A stretch of 64,000 bases of DNA from Blasia pusilla (taxonomy: Eukaryota; Marchantiophyta; Marchantiopsida; Blasiales): NCBI GenBank assembly GCA_050084515.1, contig CM114275.1, positions 7,874,001-7,938,000 on the forward strand, read 5' to 3'. Below, one piece after another: positions 35,526 to 43,789 of the stretch. The first letter of the stretch is position 1; every line of letters begins with the position of its first letter. The position numbers were made by a program, and so were the translations under genes. Below the pieces are notes generated by a model. It made no database searches. It was not told the DNA's origin and saw only the letters and a program-made list of their open reading frames with translations.

Positions 35526-36470
35526 GTGTTAGATCTCTTTGGAGGCATTAGCACCGGGTTAGCTGCTGTTTTTGAGGCATGAGTGCGAGTACAATAGTAC
35601 CTGTATGTGGAGAGTGATGATGTTGCGAGGCGCATCTCTCTATGACATGTGGCACAGTTACGCCTACGTTTTCCTGACTTATTGTCTGCGTCCGCGATAG
35701 AGGGGTACCAGAGTTCCCTATTGAGGGATATTTTGTTGTTGGGGGCGCAAGACTTAGAGCAGGTAGGGACCATTGATTTGGTCATCGCCGGTTGGCCATG
35801 TTAGGGCCAATCGAGTGTTGGACAAGGCAGCGGGTTGGCTGACACTTGGTCCAGGTTGTTTTGGGAGATGTTAAGGGTCTTACGGCAGTTGCAGGAGCAC
35901 CAGTCTCGTTCTCCAGCCTACATTTTGGAGAATGTGCCGATCTTAGGAGACTCCAGGTCACGGGTGGTGACGAGTGCTCATCAGGTGTGTGTCTGGATTG
36001 GCTCTGTAGTGTTCTTGGATGCGGCAAGTGTAGGTTCTAGAGCCCATCACCCGCGTCTATGGAAAAACATGGTGCCCCATGCGGTGTTACGGAGGGTGTA
36101 TGCGAGAGTGGAGCGCCCTTCCCATTTGTTAGTGGATTCCATTCTGGATCCAGATCGTCAATCACAAGCAATAAGGCACAATGATCGACCACCATTGACT
36201 GTGGTCAACAGGGTAGGCAAGCCGCGGGTAGCCTTGCCCACGTTTGTGAGTTTTCCCGCTTCTTATGCATACAAGGAGGCCGATCCTGGCTTGGTTTGGG
36301 ATGACCTGGTTCAACGGTTGGTGGAGCCCAACGTGGACGAGAGAGAGCGAGCGATGGGATTTCCCACAAGAGTGATGGCAGTATCGTCAGTGTCAGAGGC
36401 ATCACGACGTCATGTCTTGGGTCAAGCGATGGACCTAAACTGCTTGACATGGATCCTCAGCTTGGGAGTG
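35526..36470 (+). pseudogene. C5 cytosine DNA methyltransferase domain within pol
   Basis: This domain would transfer a methyl group from S-adenosylmethionine to carbon 5 of cytosine in DNA. All motifs lie in one frame. Motif I VLDLFGGISTGLAAV (DLFGG at 35532-35546) binds the cofactor; motif II is YLYVESDDVARRI; motif IV is DLVIAGWPC with the catalytic Cys at 35799-35801; motif VI is AYILENVP (ENV at 35928-35936). Motif VIII is VGSRAHHPRLW; motif IX is ERERAMGFP; motif X is GQAMDLNCL near 36420-36445. About 95 residues between VIII and IX form the target-recognition region. Stops interrupt the frame at 35580, 35595, 35643 and 35802, the last directly after the catalytic Cys where Gln is normal. 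Protease lies upstream and RT downstream, so it is part of pol and not a host gene. Confidence 0.9.
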
Positions 36471-36687
36471 GCTGAGCAGCGCCGTATGAGATCGTGACAG
36501 ATCACAGTGGTTGCGTTGGTGAGCCCCATGCCTACCAAGACGGTGGAGGTAGTGGCTGGGGGCGAGACCCAAGGAGATCTACACACCAGGGAAGATCGGG
36601 AGAGACACCCTTGGACTTCTTGGGATGTTTTGCAAGTATGCCAGGAGATGATAGCCACAGCATTGAGCGTGGTTTTGGCCACTGCAC

Positions 36688-38166
36688 GTGGAGGAGATCA
36701 GAGTTTGCACTTGGAGAGCGGCCGAGTGTTGTTGTTCAAGACGGGGTTGCACCATAGCAACCACCGATACCCGCACCGGAGAGTCCTACGTAGTCACGAT
36801 GGAGACTTGGGAGCCAGATATGGGCCCTAAGTTGACAGGAGGAGAGCCACGCCGGATACATCAGTTCCTCAAGAGTTATAGGAGCTCCTTTGCATTTAGC
36901 ATGGAGGATTTGGGTACGCTGAAGGGACCGGGGATCCGCATTGAGTTGTCGAGTGATACGCCAATCTTCCGACGATCCTACAGGTGCAATCATATGGAGA
37001 GGGCTCTGATTCAGAGTAGGAGCCAAGACTTGGTCGGAGCATGACTAGTGGAGATGTCGCATGGGGAGAATGCAACTGCCACTATCCTGTCCGCCAAGAA
37101 GGATATGCATCGCAACTGGACGGATAGACGGATATGTGGAGATTACCGACCTATCAATCGGTAGACGAAGTCCAATAGGTATGCCATGCCCACCCTTGAG
37201 GAGATCTTTGATGCGATTGGTCAGGCAAAGGTGTTCAGTTCATTGGATTTGCGAGCCGGATACCATCAGCTGCCTATTAGATTGGAGGACAGGCAGAAGA
37301 CGGCATTTTGGGGCATCGATCCTCACGGGAAAGATTGTTTGTACCCGTGGTGATTCTTACCATTTGGGTTAAGGAACTCCCCGGCTGAGTTTAAGAGGGT
37401 CATGGATAGGATCTGGGCTGGTCTGGATTTTGCTAGGTGTTATATTGATGACATCGTAGTCTTTAGCGCCACAGTTGAGGAGAATGAGCGACATCTAGAG
37501 GGGGTGTTTCGAAGATTGCAATTACATGGGATGAAGCTTCATCTAGGCAAGTGCAAGTTCTTCTACGACCAGATTAAGTACTTGGGTCATACGATATACC
37601 CAAGGGGCGTTGGTGTTCAGCAGAAAAAGGTAGAGGCTATCTCACGCATTCCAAGCCCTACACATGTGAGCCGTGTTCACGCATTCATGGGATTGGCAAA
37701 CTTCTATCGGCGGTACGTCAAGGGATTCTATTCAATTGCGAAGCCGCTAACCTTGCTGACCAAGGTGGATCACAAGTGGCACTATCAGGATGAGCAGGAG
37801 CAAGCATTTCAGTTGCTCAAAGACAAGTTGGCGTCCGCGCCCATCTTGAGGAGATCGATCAAGGGATGTCCTTTCCAGTTGCACACAGATTGGAGCATGT
37901 TGGGGCTTGGAGCGATGCTTACCCAGCATGATGATGAGGGAAGAGAGTTCATGGTGGCTTATGCTAGCCGCTCGAACAATGCTGCAGAGGTGAAGTACAG
38001 CTCGTATGAGGATGAGTGCTTGGCTGCAGTGTGGGCTATCGCGCATTTCAGGTGTTACTTCTTTGGCAACCCCTTTACCATCATCACCGATCATCAACTA
38101 GTGAAGTGGTTGATGGAGTCCGACAAGCTTACAGGAAAGCTTTTGAGATTGGCTCTGTTGTTGTAG
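36688..38166 (+). pseudogene. pol: Reverse transcriptase and RNase H of gypsy pol
   Basis: One frame, shifted relative to the methyltransferase, carries RT and RNase H. RT motifs are ICGDYRPINR, FSSLDLRAGYHQLPIR (first catalytic Asp), LPFGLRNSPAEFKRVMDRI and CYIDDIVVFS (the YxDD active site, about 37438-37467). Then come KCKFFYDQIKYLGH and the connection segment with FMGLANFYRRYVKGF. RNase H follows with HTDWSMLGLGAML, SSYEDECLAAVWAI and ITDHQLVKWLMESDKL. Stops occur at 37042, 37162 and 37351, and at 38164, where RNase H breaks off. The conserved linker with DADGLSRNP that should follow is missing, so about 250 codons are deleted before the integrase. Confidence 0.9.
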
Positions 38167-38171
38167 GAGTG

Positions 38172-38921
38172 TGGCTTTGTGATTTAGTACAGCATGTCCA
38201 CGAGGAGTTGGGTCACTTTGGAGTGAAGCGGACGTATAGCTTGCTCCAAATTCAGTATTGGTGGCGAGGCATGCAGACTGATGTTCAGCAGTTTGTTGCC
38301 AGGTGTATGGTGTGTGATCGGGTCCAAGCATCGTTCAATGCTCCGACTCCAAAGTTACATCCATTACCGATCATGGACTTAGGGTATAGATGGAGTTTGG
38401 ATTTTGCAGGACCTTTGCCTTTGACGGAGCGTCACAGTTGTTATGTGTTGGTGATGGTCAAGCACTTCTCGAAGTGAATCGAGTTGGTTGCATTTCCTGA
38501 CAAACCGAGTGAGCGAGTAGCTTATACCTTCCTTGAGAGAGTGCTGAATCATTATGGCACACTGGCTAAGGTGTTGACAAACCACAGTAGCGAGTTTCGC
38601 GGTGAGTTCCAAGCCTTGTGTCATCAGGCCCTGATCGACCACCGCACGACTTCGCTAGATCATCCCGAGGTGGATGGATTAGCGGAGAGAGTTTTACAGA
38701 CGGTGAAGAGGGGTTTACGGAAGTATGGCTTGCAGAGAGGTCACCTAGGAGATTGGGACCTCCAGTTGCCCTGGTTGGCGATGGGATATAGATCCAGTTG
38801 GCATGCATCCTTAGCTTCTTTTTCACCGTACTTGCTACTTTATGTCCAAGAGCCAGATTTACCTACGGCCATTTGTCAAGATATTGGTGAGGTGCTGGAC
38901 CTTGATGACCCAGATGTGTAG
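38172..38921 (+). pseudogene. Integrase zinc-binding and catalytic core
   Basis: Integrase inserts the cDNA into the host chromosome. The zinc domain reads HVHEELGHFGVKRTYSLLQ, then YWWRGMQTDVQQFVARCMVC, with its H-H-C-C ligands present. The catalytic core begins YRWSLDFAGPLPLTER with the first Asp. The second catalytic acidic residue is replaced: the VLTNHSSEFRGEF segment has Asn where Asp is expected. The Glu in LAERVLQT is kept. A stop at 38475-38477 splits the core. The domain would therefore be inactive even if the frame were whole. Confidence 0.85.
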
Positions 38922-39016
38922 ATGCGCGCATGTTCTCAGAGGGCTGAGTTGTTTGGGAGAGTGATGCCCATGGCGTTCGAGAAATTGGCGATTGCGCAGC
39001 ATAGCATAGGGATACG

Positions 39017-39415
39017 TTGAGGTATGTGACTATTCGGGGTTGTGGTTATCGACCAACTATCCGAAGGTTTCATGAGGGAGATTATGTCTACTTTGAGCAG
39101 ATGGCACCAACCACGTTGGATGTGACTGCATGGCGCACTATCTTGAGAGTGCGTGACGTTTTGCCATCCGGTGTTCTCTTGCTTGAGGGACGCGATGGTA
39201 TGGTATGGAAGGACCATGTGCATAATTGTGCGCCATGTCACCTTCCTAACACTAATGGTACAGTAGATCGGAGCTCAACATTAGTTCCTAGAGGCTTGCG
39301 TTGTATGTTGTGTGGTTCTGCTCGTGGTGCGACCACGATGCTAGTCTGTGATGGATATTCAAGAGGTTGGTATATGGCATGTCTGACTCCACCTCTCACT
39401 AGGGTTCCTCAGGGA
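39017..39415 (+). pseudogene. Integrase C-terminal region leading into PHD finger
   Basis: After a frameshift near 38990 a 133-codon frame carries an SH3-like integrase tail: RFHEGDYVYFEQM, TAWRTILRVRDVLPSGVLL, then VWKDHVHNCAPCHLPN. It runs directly into the PHD-like finger with no chromodomain. A stop at 39416 cuts the finger before its last zinc pair. Confidence 0.75.
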
Positions 39416-39436
39416 TGATGGAAGTGTCCCAGATGT
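39302..39436 (+). pseudogene. PHD-like zinc finger at the pol C-terminus
   Basis: The frame reads CMLCGSARGATTMLVCDG, then SRGW, MACLTPPLTRVPQG, a stop, WKCPRC. This follows the C4-H-C3 pattern of a PHD finger, a domain that in other proteins reads the histone H3 tail. The first Cys pair, the third Cys, the fifth Cys and the final C-P-R-C pair are present. The fourth Cys and the His are both Tyr here, each explicable by one transition. The stop at 39416 lies just before the Trp that precedes the last Cys pair. Position matches that of chromodomains in chromoviruses, suggesting a role in choosing insertion sites; that role is inference. Confidence 0.8.
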
Positions 39437-39619
39437 ACATAGAGGAGATACTATGTAGGTTTTGATTCCGACTTTTTGTGTGACATGGATGACATGAAGG
39501 TGACTAACGATGGAACCACATGAGCACCCAGCCTTTCTGCTCTTAGCGTCCTAGAGATGTATATTGTGGTAGGTAGGGATATATGGCTATCTGGAGTTAG
39601 AGGGATCTAACCACCAGCT

Positions 39620-39629
39620 AGGGGGGCGA
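39620..39629 (+). promoter_or_regulatory. Probable polypurine tract
   Basis: AGGGGGGCGA lies immediately before the TTGGAGATATTTGG block at 39630. A purine run of this kind primes plus-strand DNA synthesis at the start of the 3' LTR in gypsy elements. Its position argues that the LTR might begin at 39630 and not at 39758. Confidence 0.5.
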
Positions 39630-39757
39630 TTGGAGATATTTGGTACTTCTCGCCTCTGTGTATGGATGCCATGAGTTAGCATGGGATCGTGTGTGTTTAT
39701 GTGTGTGTTCGATGACAGCGATGTATGTTGTGTAGCGATGTGTATGCGCACGATAGT
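39630..39757 (+). repeat. LTR block A upstream of 3' LTR
   Basis: This 128-bp block (TTGGAGATATTTGG to GCGCACGATAGT) recurs at 40396-40522 and at 42581-42709. There it lies at the right end of the LTR, here just before the TGTCACG start. It is rich in GTGTGT. Confidence 0.8.
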
Positions 39758-40522
39758 TGTCACGACTGTTAGGATAGATCGATGGGATAGATTGGTGGGA
39801 TCTAGCAAAACATCTGCATGAGTAGTGGAGGACACGCCCAAGAGGTCGAGGATGACCTGTTGAGGCCCCGGGAAACCTGAGAGAGCAGGTTTCCCCTTCG
39901 TTTCGGCTCATTTGGAGCCATATAGAGAAACTTACTATTTTGGGTAAGTTTCCATGTTAGGGATAGTTGAATTTCCACTTTGGGAAGTGGCCCTTGACCC
40001 GCTACAGCAGGTCAAGAGCCAAGGAGATGACCTGCGAGCATAGATTATCGTTGTGAGGGCTTGGGAGAGGGAAGGGGGTATACCTCCAAGAGAGAACTTA
40101 AGAGCTCATTCTCTCTTTGTTGAACCTCTTGGCATAAGGCGGCGGAGCTATGTTCCCTTGCCTTGTGAGTGTAATCCAAGCCTCTCATTAGGAGAGTGGA
40201 TTTGGTTTGACATGAGAGAAAGTGCACACCTTTGAGAGCTATAGTGTGAGATGGTGTAGAGAGAGATTGGATCTTACTTTACAAAGACAATGGGAGAATG
40301 AGACAGTGAGAGAGCTTAATCTCTCTCTACACCATCTCACACCTTTGAGAGCTATGGTGTGAGATGGTGTAGAGAGAGATTAGGTCTTACTTTAATTGGA
40401 GATATTTTGGTACTTCTCGCCTGTATGTATGGATGCCATGAGTAAGCATGGGATCGTGTGTGTTTGTGTGTGTGTTCGATGACATCGATGTATGTTGTGT
40501 AGCGATGTGTATGCGCACGACA
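39758..40522 (+). repeat. 3' LTR with internal hairpin insertion
   Basis: It begins TGTCACGACTG and ends GCGCACGACA. The first 560 bp equal 30659-31218. Then comes a 64-bp perfect hairpin (40318-40381), followed by a TTTAATTGGAG junction into block A (40396-40522), the same junction as in the solo LTR. It is followed by CGTG, as precedes the 5' LTR. Confidence 0.75.
40318..40381. repeat. Perfect 26-bp hairpin in 3' LTR
   Basis: The arm 40318-40343 (starting AATCTCTCTCTACACC) is the exact reverse complement of 40356-40381, with a 12-base loop TTTGAGAGCTAT. The right arm is a copy of LTR sequence at 40240-40267, so the left arm looks like a fold-back copy made by strand switching during reverse transcription. 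Confidence 0.9.
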
Positions 40523-40523
40523 C

Positions 40524-40603
40524 GTGTAACAAATTTGTGTGAGCTAAGTTCGTGTGATTAATGGTGTAACAGATTTGTGTGAGTTAAGTTCATATGATTA
40601 ATG
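40524..40603. repeat. 40-bp tandem duplication
   Basis: Two copies of GTGTAACAAATTTGTGTGAG-type units (40524-40563 and 40564-40603) differ at a few bases. They sit directly against the end of the retrotransposon. Confidence 0.85.
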
Positions 40604-40670
40604 ATATTTATGTGACTTTAACACGTAGCACGAGACAACCTCCTACTTATTCCGTCCCATCCTTCCCCTT

Positions 40671-40965
40671 CTTTCTCGGTCCGGTATTCTCTCTCGTGAT
40701 GGTGTGCATACCTCCTATACACACTAGTGGTGGTTTGTCTATCACGAATTTTCTCTCTCTTGCCAAAACTTCCCCTCCCTCGTATTCTCTCATCTCCTTG
40801 AGGCTATTCTCTCCTATTCTTTCTTGGTCCGGTATTCTCTCCCCTTATGGTATGTATACGTCGTATACACATTAGTGATGGTTTGTATATCGGTCATTTT
40901 CTCTCTCTTGCCAAAACTTCCCCTCCCTTGTATTCTCTCCTCTCATGTATTCTCTCCTCTCCTAG
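40671..40965. repeat. 148-bp tandem duplication
   Basis: Two diverged copies starting CTTTCTCGGTCCGG and CTTTCTTGGTCCGG, at 40671 and 40819, share GTATACACA(C/T)TAGTG(G/A)TGG and CTTGCCAAAACTTCCCCTCC in order. The sequence is rich in TCTCTC. Confidence 0.85.
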
Positions 40966-40969
40966 TATA

Positions 40970-42043
40970 CTAAATAGTGGTGCCACTCCCTCGTATTACG
41001 AACTACAATTTTTTCCGCCGCATACTGACTTTTTAATCTTTTAAATGTCTTATTAAATTGTAAAAATATTGGGTATAAGGACTCTCCTCTTAAAATAAGA
41101 GCAATACATTATTCCATATTGTTTCTACGAGTATAGGGAATGTGATATTCTTACCTTTTTTTATTTCATGATTGAAAATATTCTTTTATGTGAAGATAGT
41201 GGTTTGGATGTGGATGCACCTACCCCAATGCCATATGGATACTAGTATAAGTTGTGTGAAATAGCTTCACCAAATTATTCTAAGGATCACATGTAGCCTA
41301 AAGATGAAATTGATATATCCACGAAACGTTGCGTGGAGAGGAGATTCAATAATCTAGAAGAAATATCCAAATGAGTATAACCGACCTCAAGACGCCACCA
41401 AAGCTTAAGTAGATCCTACATTTTTCAAACTCCAACGACACTTAAAACAAGCATAACTCTTTTGCATTAAAAGACACAAGATTCAAGAAAAGGCAACCTA
41501 TTTAAGAAAAAATGGAAACCTAATTTAGCATTGTGCAACTTTGGTCCCCAAAAGTGGAAGAGGGACGACCCATAGGTCGATGGTAGTATGAAATTCATTG
41601 GATGTGTCATAGTCACTTTGCCGATGTTCTATAGTATAGCGAGAGTACGTACTAGGACTTGGTAGAGAGGATGTGTCTGTAGTTATGTGCGGACATGTTA
41701 TGAGTGACTTGTTGGCCTTTCTTGGTAACTTGTGTGCACAAGTCACTCTTTGAAGCTTTCTTAGAATCTTCTTAGAGGTTTCTTGGGTCCGAGTTCCCTG
41801 AACCTATAGGGTCGTAGCGACCGTACCGGCACCCCCTTTCCCCTTCCATGTTTATTACATCCCTTTTTGTATGCATTCTTTCCATCAATTCTTGGGTATT
41901 ACGTAACTAGAATTGATAGGTAGCCGAGCGAAAAAGACTTGCCCCCTTCTTTCCTATGGCGAGAATGCCATGGACATCACATTCGTGTACTATTTTTCGT
42001 CCGTTAGATTCTACACATTTGGGATAGTGGGCAGGTCCTTGGG
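40970..42043. other. AT-rich intergenic stretch
   Basis: No coding frame or structured repeat was recognised between the 148-bp duplication and the solo LTR. Confidence 0.4.
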
Positions 42044-42047
42044 ACCT

Positions 42048-42709
42048 TGTCACGTCTTTGAGGATAGATCCGTGAGATCTAGTAGAGCGCCTTTGTGAGT
42101 AGAGGAGGACATGCTCAGTAGGTTGAGGATGACCTGTTGAGGCCCCGGGAAACCTGAGAGAGCAGGTTTCCCCTTTGTTTCGGCTCATTTGGAGCCATAT
42201 TGAGGAACTTGATATTTTAGGTAAGTACCATTTTGAGTATATGATCGACTTTCTATTTTTGGTAAGTGGCCCTTGACCTCCTACATCAGGTCAAGAGCCA
42301 AGGAGGTGACTTGGGAGCATTGGTTACCATGGAGAGAGCTTGGGAGAGGGGAGGGGTATACCTCAAGGAGAGAGAAAGCTTGAGAGCTCATTCTCTCTTT
42401 GTTGAACCTCTTGGCATGAGACGGCGGAGCTATGGTCTTGCTTGCCTTGTGTGTGTAACCCAAGTCTCTCATTAGGAGATTGGGTTTGGTTTGACATTGA
42501 GAGTGACATTGAGAGAGACATGTGAGAGTGCACACATATGAGAACTATGGTATTGTGAGAGAGATTGGATCTTATTTTAATTGGAGATATTTTGGTTCTT
42601 CTTGTCTCGTTGTTTGGATGCCATAAGTTAGCATGGGATCGTGCGTGTTTGTGTGTGTGTGTTCGGAGACAACGATGTATGTTGTGTACCGATGTGTATG
42701 CGCATGACA
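42048..42709 (+). mobile_element. Solo LTR of the methyltransferase-gypsy family
   Basis: It starts TGTCACGTCTTTGAGG and ends GCGCATGACA, 662 bp, with ACCT on both sides (42044-42047 and 42710-42713). It aligns along its whole length with the 3' LTR at 39758-40522 but lacks the hairpin insertion. Recombination between the two LTRs of a full element normally leaves such a solo copy. The 4-bp duplication agrees with that proposed for the large element. Confidence 0.8.
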
Positions 42710-42771
42710 ACCTCAACTGCATAGGATCAAGTCCTTGGAGGTTCTTAATGCGTAACGAACGTGTTATGCAA

Positions 42772-43077
42772 CAGGGTTGCATAGCAGATCCTATGGACAA
42801 ACATGTATGTGCGGGCCCAGGTACTCATGGCGAGCACTCGAGCGCGTCGCCTAGACTCGCTTGATGGAGCCCATACCCATTGCTTGGCTCGCGGCAGACC
42901 CATAGGATGAGTTTGGCCCCCATTAGGCGGGCTCTATGCAAGGCCTTGCTCTTGGGGGCCTGTAGCGGGCCACGCAACATGTGCGGGCTTTGTCAGCCCG
43001 AGTCTAGGCGGTGGGCTCGGGTGCGGGCGGGCCATGTCCGTCCCATGGACGGACTTGTCCGTTTCCGTGCAACCTTG
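42772..43077. mobile_element. 306-bp hAT-like MITE
   Basis: Termini CAGGGTTGCA (42772-42781) and TGCAACCTTG (43068-43077) are inverted repeats with one difference. The GC-rich core (GCGGGCCCAGGTAC, GGGCTCGGGTGCGGGC) and the subterminal CATGGACGGACTTGTCCG block are those of the family. The flanks TTATGCAA and CTATACAT match poorly, so the duplication has decayed. Confidence 0.7.
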
Positions 43078-43471
43078 CTATACATGCTGAAGTGACTTAT
43101 GTCCCAACCTTATGTCTCTCACTAGGATTTCATAGCCCTCTAAGAAAATTATGGTTGGAACGAAATGCATATAATAAGAGCTTGTTATTAAAAATCGAGA
43201 GGACCTAACCAATAACACATTTTTCAATGACATCAAGGAGCAAACCAAATACACATTTGCAAAGTCAATCGCATAAAACAAGTAGTCCAAATAAATCCAA
43301 GTTAACATGCATACATTTACTTTTGGTGGATTTTTCGTGCATCAAGGATCTTTAGGAGGAAAAGAATTTGGTGGTGCCATTAAGAATTTTCAAAAATTCT
43401 ACCCTCAAACCAATCCATCCACAAAAAAGATATTTCTATTTCCATGGTTGATATGTGAGTTCATACGTAAG

Positions 43472-43779
43472 CAAGATTGCACACGGAAAAAGTCCATGTC
43501 CACAGAAATATGTCCGTCCCTAGGATGAACATGTCCATGCGGGCCCAAGCACCTACGGCCCGCACCTAGTCTAGGAGCATATTACCCATTTTGTAGCCCG
43601 TACCCGCCCACCCTAAGCCCGCACAGGGCCTGATGCAGGCCATGTGGGGTTGACTCCTACCCACCTCCCTTAATCTAAGCTCGTGCCCATTCCCAAGTCC
43701 CAAGCTCACCTGCGCCACCGGGATACCAAAAAAAACAAGGCGGGGGACTCATTAGGCATGTCCCTTCCATGCGACCATA
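43472..43779. mobile_element. 308-bp hAT-like MITE with perfect 8-bp duplication
   Basis: TACGTAAG flanks it exactly on both sides (43464-43471 and 43780-43787). The ends CAAGATTGCA and TGCGACCATA are mutated versions of the family termini. The interior holds AAAGTCCATGTCC and a CGGCCCGCAC-rich core. The intact duplication fixes both boundaries and the hAT-type 8-bp target size for the family. Confidence 0.85.
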
Positions 43780-43789
43780 TACGTAAGAT

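Larger units (their letters stand above)
30659..40522 (+). mobile_element. Ty3/gypsy retrotransposon with DNA methyltransferase and PHD finger
   Basis: A 9.86-kb element is bounded by TGTCACG at 30659 and GACA at 40522 and flanked by CGTG (30655-30658 and 40523-40526), a candidate 4-bp target duplication. Domain order is leader, Gag, zinc knuckle, protease, C5 cytosine methyltransferase, reverse transcriptase, RNase H, integrase, PHD-like finger. RT before integrase marks Ty3/gypsy. This copy is inactive, with stops and frameshifts throughout pol, an internal deletion after RNase H, and loss of an integrase catalytic Asp. The LTR stretch 30659-31218 appears identical to 39758-40317, so insertion was recent. 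A solo LTR (42048-42709) and a reversed 5' end (22025-23105) show that the family has spread locally. Confidence 0.9.

Noticed and set aside
35526-36470. A host DNA methyltransferase gene (MET1, CMT or DRM)
   Set aside because: There is no BAH, RFTS, chromodomain or rearranged motif order, no introns, and protease and RT flank it directly; it belongs to the retrotransposon.
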